DNA from: an uncultured Bacteroidales bacterium
GTDB lineage: Bacteria > Bacteroidota > Bacteroidia > Bacteroidales > P3
Length of the DNA: 23,592 nt
Assembly: GCA_937884485.1 (NCBI GenBank)
Contig: CALGCG010000050.1
Coordinates: forward strand, 1-23,592
Direction: 5' to 3'
Part shown: in pieces, positions 18,205 to 23,592 of the stretch
Numbering within the stretch: the first letter of the stretch is position 1
Layout of the letters: the number at the start of each line of letters is the position of its first letter
The notes under the pieces: generated by a model
Database searches by the model: none
What the model was told of the DNA's origin: nothing
Seen by the model: only the letters and a program-made list of their open reading frames with translations
Translations under genes and position numbers: made by a program

Positions 18205-18560
18205 TTTTTAACTCTTTTTATCGATATCCTCCCTCTCATCCCACCCCCGGATACCCCCTCATCCCACCCCCTCGCCACCCCTCACAACACCCCTCGCCCA
18301 CTCCCTGAGCCACCCCCTCGCCCCCCGCCCTGCCCCCCGGAATGACTCCCGAATGACTCCCGAATGACTCCGTAATGACCCCGCAACCAAATGTTAATTT
18401 CTCTTAAATCCCGCCTTACCCTCCCCTACCCAACTCTTTCAAAACCAAGGGGGTATAAAGAGAGGGGATAGAGAGGAGTAAGAGGGGAGTAAGAGGGGGT
18501 GCCTTAAAAAGCTGAAAATCAGGCATGATTTTTCTGGTTATGTTAAGCAGGATTGCCTGC
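18205..18560. other. Non-coding intergenic stretch with C-rich and G-rich tracts and small hairpins
   Basis: No gene is supported here. The plus strand is C/T-rich at about 18229-18340. It contains a 14-nt direct repeat CTCATCCCACCCCC at 18235-18248 and 18258-18271. From about 18448 to 18500 it switches to G/A-rich sequence with several GGGG runs. Small hairpins follow: AAAATCA/TGATTTT (18515-18532, loop GGCA) and GCAGG/CCTGC (18547-18560, loop ATTG). Confidence 0.5.
18340..18383. repeat. 11-bp tandem repeat, about four copies
   Basis: GAATGACTCCC occurs at 18340-18350 and 18351-18361, GAATGACTCCG at 18362-18372, and a degenerate TAATGACCCCG at 18373-18383. On the other strand the unit reads GGGAGTCATTC. 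It lies between the two divergent promoters, about 140 nt upstream of the minus-strand promoter, so it could be a regulator-binding array or a dispersed repeat. Confidence 0.75.
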
Positions 18561-18614
18561 CCGGGTGGGTCGGTAGATCTGTGAATCTTTTCGCCTGCTC
18601 GCCTGCGGCTCGCG

Positions 18615-18683
18615 AGATCTTGTAAATCTTATAAATTATTCCGCCTCCGGCGGTTACGCGAAGCGAATTAATTTACAAGATCT
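18615..18683. repeat. REP-like inverted repeat with inner GC hairpin
   Basis: The arms AGATCTTGTAAAT (18615-18627) and ATTTACAAGATCT (18671-18683) are perfect 13-nt reverse complements. Between them sits CCGCC-TCC-GGCGG (18641-18653) plus partly complementary A/T-rich stretches. A related direct copy, AGATCTGTGAATCTTTTCGCC, begins near 18575, and another AGATCT lies at 18687-18692. A further hairpin, TGCCC-GCA-GGGCA, is at 18694-18706. The composite arrangement resembles a mobile palindromic intergenic element rather than a single terminator. Confidence 0.6.
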
Positions 18684-18737
18684 ACGAGATCTCTGCCCGC
18701 AGGGCAAGGATGCCAATGTGTTAAATTTTTGTTAAAT

Positions 18738-18768
18738 TTTGCATGTACGGATTTTTTTTGTATCTTTG
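18738..18768 (+). promoter_or_regulatory. Bacteroidetes-type promoter for tnaA
   Basis: There is a -33 TTTG at 18738-18741, a 19-nt spacer, and a -7 box TATCTTTG at 18761-18768 that matches TAnnTTTG exactly. Transcription would start near 18774, giving a long leader of about 212 nt before the tnaA start. This is the plus-strand counterpart of the promoter at 18174-18204, with the same spacer length. Confidence 0.7.
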
Positions 18769-18778
18769 CAGCCGAAGT

Positions 18779-18856
18779 ATGACTATGTACAATCCTCATA
18801 TGACCCTTCACAAACTCTTCTTAAACATCAAGAAGAGAGACATCTACTTTATTTGA
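18779..18856 (+). CDS. Possible 25-codon leader peptide in the tnaA 5' region
   Basis: An open frame of 25 codons starts with ATG at 18779, only about 5 nt after the predicted transcript start, and ends TGA at 18854-18856. The peptide begins MTMYNPHMTL and ends KKRDIYFI. Enterobacterial tnaC is of similar length (24 codons) and sits in the same place, but its key Trp and final Pro are absent here, and no ribosome-binding site is visible. It may be a chance frame; translation is unproven. Confidence 0.25.
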   Translation: MTMYNPHMTLHKLFLNIKKRDIYFI

Positions 18857-18864
18857 AAATGGGA

Positions 18865-18930
18865 AATTGAAAACAGGAAATTGCGCTGCAATTCTCTCTT
18901 TTTTCAATTCGGGGCGAGCCAGAAGTGGCT
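18865..18930 (+). promoter_or_regulatory. Structured leader RNA upstream of tnaA (nested hairpin plus second hairpin)
   Basis: An outer stem AATTGAAAA (18865-18873) pairs with TTTTCAATT (18901-18909). Inside it, AATTGC (18879-18884) pairs with GCAATT (18888-18893) around a GCT loop. A second hairpin, AGCCA-GAAG-TGGCT, follows at 18917-18930. No T-run directly follows either hairpin, so a simple intrinsic attenuator is not evident. The last ~55 nt before the ATG are A/T-rich and look unstructured. Confidence 0.45.
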
Positions 18931-18986
18931 GTCGTTGGATGTATTCACGAATTTTTAACATAATAACAATTTAAAACATTTATTTT

Positions 18987-20363
18987 ATGGAACTTCCATT
19001 TGCAGAAGCTTGGAAAATCAAGATGGTTGAGCCCATCAAGAAGAGCACTCGCGAGCAGCGCGAGCAGTGGCTGAAAGAGGCCCACAACAACGTCTTCATG
19101 CTGAAGAGCGACTACGTCTACATCGACCTGCTGACCGACAGCGGCACGGGCGCCATGAGCGACCGCCAGTGGGCCGCCATGATGCAGGGCGACGAGAGCT
19201 ACGGCGGCGCCCGCTCGTTCTACCACATGAAGGACACCATCACGGAGCTCACGGGCTTCGAGTACGTCATCCCCACCCATCAGGGCCGCGCCGCCGAGAA
19301 CGTGCTGTTCTCCTACCTGGTGAAGCCCGGCATGGTGGTGCCCGGCAACGCCCACTTCGACACCACCAAGGGCCACATCGAGAGCCGCAAGGCCTTCGCC
19401 ATCGACGTGACCGTCAAGGAGGCTTACGACACCCAGCTCGAGGTGCCCTTCAAGGGCAATGTCGACCTGGCCAAGCTGGAGAAGGTGCTGCAGGAGAACA
19501 AGGGCAATGTGCCCTTCATGGTGCTCACGGTGACCAACAACACCGTCGGCGGCCAGCCCGTCAGCATGCAGAACATCCGCGAGACCTGCGAACTCTGCCA
19601 CAAATACGGCGTGCCCGTCAACGTGGACAGCGCCCGCTTCATCGAGAACGCCTACTTCATCAAGACCCGCGAGAAAGGCTACGAGAACAAGACCCTGCGC
19701 GAGATCGCCCTGGAGATGTTCAGCTATGCCGACAGCATGACCATGAGCGCCAAGAAAGACGGTCTGGTGAACATGGGCGGCTTCATCGCCACCAACAAGA
19801 AGGAGTGGTACGAGGGCGCCAAGCTCTTCTGCATCCCCTTCGAGGGCTTCCTGACCTACGGCGGTATGAACGGCCGCGACATGGACGCCCTGGCCGTGGG
19901 CCTGAAGGAGAACATCGAGTTCGAGATGGTCGAGACCCGCATCAAGCAGGTGCAGTATCTGGCCGACAAGCTTGACGAGTACGGCATCCCCTACCAGCGT
20001 CCCGCCGGTGGCCACGCCATCTTCGTCGACGGCGACAAGGTGCTGACCAACATCCCGAAGGAGGAGTTCCCCGCCCAGACGCTGACCTGCGAGCTGTACC
20101 TCGAGGCCGGTATCCGCGCCTGCGAGATTGGCTACGTGCTGGCCGACCGCGACCCTGTGACACGCCAGAACCGCTTCGGCGGCAACGACTTCGTGCGCCT
20201 CTGCATCCCGCGCCGCGTGTACACCAACAACCACATGGACGTCATCGCAGCCGCCCTGAAGAACGTCTACGACCGTCGCGACAGCATCAAACGCGGTCTG
20301 GAGATCACCTGGGAGGCCGAGCTCATGCGCCACTTCACCTGCCAGTTCAAGCGCCTCGGCTAA
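18987..20363 (+). CDS. tnaA: Tryptophanase (tryptophan indole-lyase), 458 aa
   Basis: A PLP-dependent cytosolic enzyme that splits L-tryptophan into indole, pyruvate and ammonia. It is full length for the beta-eliminating lyase family. Visible signatures: IDLLTDSGTGAMSD (46-59), GDESYGG (68-74), PTHQGRAAEN (96-105), NVDSARFIENAYFIK (212-226; Asp214 and Arg217 hold the cofactor), MSAKKD (253-258; Lys257 is the expected PLP lysine), and IPRRVYTNNHMDVI near 417-430. Two positions separate it from tyrosine phenol-lyase. Asp125 in HFDTTKGH matches E. coli TnaA Asp133 (Thr124 in the phenol-lyase). Ile381 in RACEIG matches TnaA Ile394 (Arg381 in the phenol-lyase). The start is the ATG at 18987 after an A/T-rich leader; a good promoter lies about 220 nt upstream. 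No tryptophan permease gene is adjacent. Codons end almost always in G or C. Confidence 0.93.
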   Translation: MELPFAEAWKIKMVEPIKKSTREQREQWLKEAHNNVFMLKSDYVYIDLLTDSGTGAMSDRQWAAMMQGDESYGGARSFYHMKDTITELTGFEYVIPTHQGRAAENVLFSYLVKPGMVVPGNAHFDTTKGHIESRKAFAIDVTVKEAYDTQLEVPFKGNVDLAKLEKVLQENKGNVPFMVLTVTNNTVGGQPVSMQNIRETCELCHKYGVPVNVDSARFIENAYFIKTREKGYENKTLREIALEMFSYADSMTMSAKKDGLVNMGGFIATNKKEWYEGAKLFCIPFEGFLTYGGMNGRDMDALAVGLKENIEFEMVETRIKQVQYLADKLDEYGIPYQRPAGGHAIFVDGDKVLTNIPKEEFPAQTLTCELYLEAGIRACEIGYVLADRDPVTRQNRFGGNDFVRLCIPRRVYTNNHMDVIAAALKNVYDRRDSIKRGLEITWEAELMRHFTCQFKRLG

Positions 20364-20375
20364 AGGCCTGGTTTT

Positions 20376-20408
20376 TCCGGAGAATCCGGGTTTTCCGGAT
20401 TTTCCGGG
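20376..20408 (+). terminator. Hairpin between tnaA and the Fn3 protein gene
   Basis: The arms 20376-20389 (TCCGGAGAATCCGG) and 20395-20408 (CCGGATTTTCCGGG) pair over 14 positions, allowing G-U pairs, around a GTTTT loop. The hairpin starts 12 nt after the tnaA stop. No U-run follows it on the plus strand, so it is either a non-canonical terminator or a 3'-end stabiliser. The area is a run of TTTTCCGG-like units. Confidence 0.5.
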
Positions 20409-20419
20409 ATTGGACACAA

Positions 20420-20427
20420 TATTTTTG
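20420..20427 (+). promoter_or_regulatory. Possible -7 box for the Fn3 protein gene
   Basis: TATTTTTG fits TAnnTTTG, but no TTTG is seen about 19 nt upstream, where the hairpin lies. If it is real, transcription would begin at or just after 20432, which favours the second ATG (20453) as the true start. Confidence 0.25.
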
Positions 20428-20431
20428 CAAT

Positions 20432-23308
20432 ATGCGCGTTACCCTTTTTGTAATGCGCATATTGCGTTTTATAATAATGGTCCTTTTGGCGGGGGTGGCC
20501 GGCACGGCTGCAGCCCAGACGGGCTGTGGCCCTGTGGCGTTGCCGTGGAGTGAGACCTTCGACGGCTACGGCAGCGGCGCCACGCTGATGCCGCCCTGCT
20601 GGGCGGCGACGCACAACTATGACCTCGGCCCACGGCCGCACCTCGACGGCGCACAGCACCGCAGCGGCACGGCGTCGCTGATGCTCTACAGCGGCACCCT
20701 CACGGGGAGCCACTACAGCATTGCCATCGCCCCCGAGGCCGGGGCATCCCTTGCCGACGGCTACTATGCCCGTTTCCAGTACTTCGCTCCGTCGACCGCC
20801 GTGGCTTTGGAGGTGGGCGTGTGCGACGACACGGGGCGCTACACGCGCAACTTCGTGCCGCTGGACACGATACACGCCCCGCAGTCGAACCGGTGGGTGG
20901 AGATGGTGGTGGACCTCGGCGCCTACAACGGCTCGGGACGCCGCCTGGCCTTCCGCCTGCAGCGCAGCCTGCAGAGCGAGGCCTGCGCCTGCTACGTCGA
21001 CGACCTGCGCATCGAAGGCTGCGGCACCACGGCACCCGTGGCAACCCATATCGCCCACAACGCACTCACGCTGTCATGGGAGCGCTTCGGCATTGGCGAC
21101 ATCGAGCTGACATACAACGGCACCACGGTGGCCTCCGCCGTGTCGCCGCTGACACTCAGCGGCCTGCAGCCACAGACGCCCTACACCATACGCATAGGCT
21201 GCCCCGGCGACACCATGCAGGAGCTGCAGGTGACCACCCTGCCGGCACCGAGCCTGACGACGGCCTGGCACGAGCCCTTCGGCGGCGCCACGCTGCCGGC
21301 GGGATGGCTCACGCCCACAGCCGTGAAGCCCACCGTAGCACAAGGAAGCCTGACCCTCCAGCCCACCGCCGTAGACAGCTGTCTGGCGGTGCTGCCCCTG
21401 CTGGCCGACGGCCTGACGGCCAGCCAGATGACCCTCGCCCTGCGCATGAACGGCGCCGTGGGCACACGGCTGCTGGTGGGGGTGATGGACTATGGCCTCG
21501 AGGCGGAGAGCTTCAGCGTCGTGGACAGTCTCGAGGGCAACGGCACATGGCAGCGCCACACGGTGACGCTGCACGACTATGACGGCACAGGGCGCTATGT
21601 GGCCCTGCTGGCCGTGGGAGCGGGCACGGTGAAGGTGGACGACGTGAGGATGGCGCGGTGCCTGCTGGACAGCGTGCGCCTGTACGACCTCACCAACGGC
21701 AGCGTCACCGTGGCCTGGGACACCCTGGCCCTGGCCGACGGGGCAGCGGTGAACATAGAATACGGCCCCCGCGGCTTTGCCCCGGGCAGCGGCACCGTGG
21801 CAACGGCCACGGAGAACCCCTTTGTGCTCGACGGGCTGACGGCCTCGACCGAATATGACCTGGTGGTGACGCCCGCCTGTGGCGACAGCCCCTGCAGCTA
21901 CGACCGCCACAGCATCGTCACCTTCGCCCACGAGGTGTCGGCACCCTACTGCGTGGACTTCGAGGAGGGCAGCACCCTGCCCCAGGGATGGGTCTGCGGA
22001 CAGGGTACGGCAAACGTGGGCACCACCTCGTATGAGGGCAACCGAGGGCTGCACCTGGGCGCCCAGGCATTGGTGGCACTGCCACGCATAGCCACCACCG
22101 ACAGCCTGCTGCTGGAATGCTACGGCTATGGCTATGGCACACTGGAGGTGGGATTCATGGCCAACCCCTACAGCACCTTCGAGCCCGCCGACACCCTCGT
22201 TGGCGGCAGCGGCTGGCGTCGCCACCTGACGATGCTGTCCGTTCCCGAGGGCAAGGTGATAGCCCTGAGGAGCTCCAACGCCTGGGACCTCGATGCACTG
22301 GCGGTGCACGGCGACGCTGTGACGACGGCAACGGTGAGGGCCATAGGACAGACCTCGGCCCTCGTGGCCTGGCAGACCCTCCGGGGCGACAGCGCGGAGG
22401 TGGAATACCGCGCCGTGGCCTCCTCCACGGCCGACTTTGCCCCCGGCACAGGCACACGCCTCAGGGGCCTCGACAGCCTGACCCTCACGGGTCTGTCGCC
22501 CGACACCTACTATGCGCTGCACCTGCGTCCCACGGGCGACGGCGACGGATGCCTCTACCAGACGGTGCACATGCAGACCGCCGCCGGAGCCAAGGCAATA
22601 CCATACTGCGAAAACTTCGACGCACTGAACAACATACCCTCGTCGTGGCGCCGCCGCTCGGACATGGGAGAATATCCCATAGTGAGCACCGAGCGCAACA
22701 GGTCGCCGGGCAAGTCGCTGCGCTTCTCGGCCACATCCACGCGCCGCACCGTGGCCCTGCTGCCCGAGTTCAGCACCGGGAGCGAGCACCTGATGATGGC
22801 CTTCTGGTACAACACCATGCTGCGCCCGGCAGGGGCCATGCTGATGGTGGGCCACATGGACGACATTGCCGACATAAACTCCTTCGAGCCCTGCGACACC
22901 ATCTTCCTCACGCAGACCAACACATGGAAGCACCACGTGGTGGACCTCGGCGAGATGCGGCAGGGCGTGGCGCTGATGCTGGTGGGCGGCAGCAGCAGTG
23001 AGACGAGACTCTTCATCGACGACATCTGTCTGGAACCCTGCCTGGCGGAGCAGGTGAGGCTGGCACGGCTGGACAGCACGGAGGCCACGTTCACCTGGGA
23101 GAGCTACGGCATGGCAGGCCTGGACATAGCGGTGAGCGGCAACAACTTCTACCTGCGTAACGGGGCTTGTTACGTTCCCTACGGTCTCTACTTGGAGCGT
23201 GTTTGGTCAGATAATAATATTAATTTTGATACAGATTGGTGGACTTGGTATCATCACTATTATGTCGGGGTTAATGCTTCTTTTGAACAAAAAAATGGGT
23301 ATTGGTGA
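20432..23308 (+). CDS. Secreted sandwich/fibronectin III multidomain protein, true C-terminus lost at a junction
   Basis: The open frame is 958 codons, but only about the first 903 (to about 23140) look authentic. A signal peptide (MRILRFIIMVLLAGVAGTAAAQ) argues for the start at Met8 (20453); Met1 at 20432 only lengthens it. Then come four units of a MAM/choice-of-anchor-like beta-sandwich followed by an Fn3 domain: about 38-197 + 198-268; 278-409 + 412-497; 505-628 + 630-716; 725-867 + an Fn3 beginning at 871. Sandwiches open with WSETFDGYG, WHEPFGGA, CVDFEEGS or CENFDALN, and three end with a DD motif (YVDDLRIEGC, KVDDVRMARC, FIDDICLEPC). Fn3 domains contain LTLSGLQPQTPYTIRI and similar. 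The fourth Fn3 breaks off after AVSG, where base composition changes; the 55 following residues are out-of-frame reading of a transporter gene. The native protein would be expected to continue, perhaps to a sorting domain. Likely an extracellular or surface protein; ligand unknown. It lies 68-89 nt after tnaA. Confidence 0.8.
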   Translation: MRVTLFVMRILRFIIMVLLAGVAGTAAAQTGCGPVALPWSETFDGYGSGATLMPPCWAATHNYDLGPRPHLDGAQHRSGTASLMLYSGTLTGSHYSIAIAPEAGASLADGYYARFQYFAPSTAVALEVGVCDDTGRYTRNFVPLDTIHAPQSNRWVEMVVDLGAYNGSGRRLAFRLQRSLQSEACACYVDDLRIEGCGTTAPVATHIAHNALTLSWERFGIGDIELTYNGTTVASAVSPLTLSGLQPQTPYTIRIGCPGDTMQELQVTTLPAPSLTTAWHEPFGGATLPAGWLTPTAVKPTVAQGSLTLQPTAVDSCLAVLPLLADGLTASQMTLALRMNGAVGTRLLVGVMDYGLEAESFSVVDSLEGNGTWQRHTVTLHDYDGTGRYVALLAVGAGTVKVDDVRMARCLLDSVRLYDLTNGSVTVAWDTLALADGAAVNIEYGPRGFAPGSGTVATATENPFVLDGLTASTEYDLVVTPACGDSPCSYDRHSIVTFAHEVSAPYCVDFEEGSTLPQGWVCGQGTANVGTTSYEGNRGLHLGAQALVALPRIATTDSLLLECYGYGYGTLEVGFMANPYSTFEPADTLVGGSGWRRHLTMLSVPEGKVIALRSSNAWDLDALAVHGDAVTTATVRAIGQTSALVAWQTLRGDSAEVEYRAVASSTADFAPGTGTRLRGLDSLTLTGLSPDTYYALHLRPTGDGDGCLYQTVHMQTAAGAKAIPYCENFDALNNIPSSWRRRSDMGEYPIVSTERNRSPGKSLRFSATSTRRTVALLPEFSTGSEHLMMAFWYNTMLRPAGAMLMVGHMDDIADINSFEPCDTIFLTQTNTWKHHVVDLGEMRQGVALMLVGGSSSETRLFIDDICLEPCLAEQVRLARLDSTEATFTWESYGMAGLDIAVSGNNFYLRNGACYVPYGLYLERVWSDNNINFDTDWWTWYHHYYVGVNASFEQKNGYW
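23139..23160. other. Sequence junction: Fn3 gene abruptly joined to an unrelated TrkH fragment
   Basis: Before about 23140 the sequence is GC-rich and reads as Fn3 protein in one frame. After about 23150 it is much richer in A/T and reads as TrkH family protein in another frame, with a TGA in that frame at 23133-23135. The exact breakpoint falls in AACAACTTCTACCTGCG, which either parent could have contributed. The likely cause is a chimeric assembly; a real recombination event is less likely. Confidence 0.8.
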
Positions 23309-23592
23309 CCGTTTGCTCATTCAAGATGCCTTCAATCTCAATACGATGTCGGGGCTTGCCAAGTTTGTTAAGAACGTACTGTTCGGCACGCTGATCATTG
23401 AAGGAGTCGGTGCTGTCCTGTATATGCTTGTGTTCGTTCCCGAGTTCGGCGCAAAAGGCATCTGGATATCGGTATTCAATTCGGTTTCTGCCTTCTGTAA
23501 CGCAGGTATTGACATTATTGCGGAAAACAGCCTTTGTAATTACGCCGCAAATCCCTTAATTAACATCGTAACTTCTGCACTGATAATTCTCG
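23142..23592 (+). CDS. TrkH/KtrB-type potassium uptake membrane subunit, internal fragment
   Basis: The frame starting at 23142 reads TTSTCVTGLVTFPTVSTWSV, then FGQIIILILIQIGGLGIIT, and later DRLLIQDAFNLNTMSGL and FNSVSAFCNAGIDII, to the window end. These are hallmarks of the TrkH/KtrB family: the first pore loop with its TG filter motif, the GGLG helix, the RLLIQ-A linker and the second pore loop (SAFCNAG). TrkH proteins form the K+-conducting pore and work with a cytosolic regulator (TrkA/KtrA). The fragment has no start codon, because its N-terminal part is replaced by Fn3 protein sequence, and it runs off the window. Codon use (ATT, TTT, GTT, AAA) is unlike the rest of the window, where G/C-ending codons dominate, so it probably comes from another organism or a distant locus. 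Confidence 0.82.

Noticed and set aside
18987..20363. Tyrosine phenol-lyase instead of tryptophanase
   Set aside because: Asp125 and Ile381 match tryptophanase; the phenol-lyase has Thr and Arg at these positions.
18945..20417. 490-codon minus-strand frame opposite tnaA
   Set aside because: It is in codon register with tnaA, which has strong family motifs and G/C-ending codons; the antisense translation is Val/Ala/His/Leu-rich without domains.
21074..22936. 620-codon minus-strand frame opposite the Fn3 protein gene
   Set aside because: A high-GC shadow; the plus strand has a signal peptide and four recognisable sandwich/Fn3 units.
23142..23592. Potassium transporter as a genuine downstream neighbour of the Fn3 gene
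   Set aside because: It has no start or N-terminal part, is in a different frame directly abutting Fn3 sequence, and its composition changes abruptly; a chimeric join explains it better.

Overview
The window looks like a contig from a high-GC member of the Bacteroidales. This rests on two promoter-like sequences of the Bacteroidetes type (TTTG, 19 nt, TAnnTTTG), the absence of obvious Shine-Dalgarno sites, an Lnb-type (DUF4105) lipoprotein acyltransferase, large Gly-rich secreted repeat proteins, and a secreted protein alternating MAM/choice-of-anchor-like sandwiches with fibronectin III domains. A narrower taxonomic call is not supportable from the sequence alone.

Layout. Minus strand, read right to left from a promoter near 18.2 kb: an Lnb-like membrane acyltransferase (18040-16817), overlapping by ATGA with a 1643-aa secreted protein (16820-11889), then a 1478-aa paralogue (11690-7254) and a 2379-aa paralogue (7194-55). 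The last three are giant secreted proteins built from YGGG/FGGG repeats. The first two carry different N-terminal Ig-like, InlB-like or chitobiase-C-like domains plus a shared middle module. The third is almost pure repeat, with a higher-order super-repeat and an inserted chitin-binding-like motif. All three share an ordered C-terminal block of about 420-490 residues that runs to the stop codon. A perfect 22-nt palindrome follows the last gene.

The 945-nt divergent intergenic region (18041-18986) holds both promoters, C-rich and G-rich tracts, an 11-bp tandem repeat, a REP-like inverted repeat, and a structured leader for the next gene. On the plus strand follow tryptophanase (18987-20363; Asp125 and Ile381 favour TnaA over tyrosine phenol-lyase), an intergenic hairpin, and a secreted sandwich/Fn3 protein (from 20432).

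At about 23140-23160 the plus-strand sequence changes abruptly from GC-rich Fn3 coding to AT-richer sequence encoding the middle of a TrkH/KtrB potassium transporter in a different frame. This is most likely a chimeric assembly junction, so the last ~450 bases should not be assumed to belong to the same genome.

How the genes relate: the minus-strand cluster is best read as an envelope/surface module, in which an acyltransferase is translationally coupled to a family of exported beta-repeat proteins. The plus-strand tryptophanase is a catabolic gene (tryptophan to indole, pyruvate and ammonia) and has no evident functional link to the cluster.
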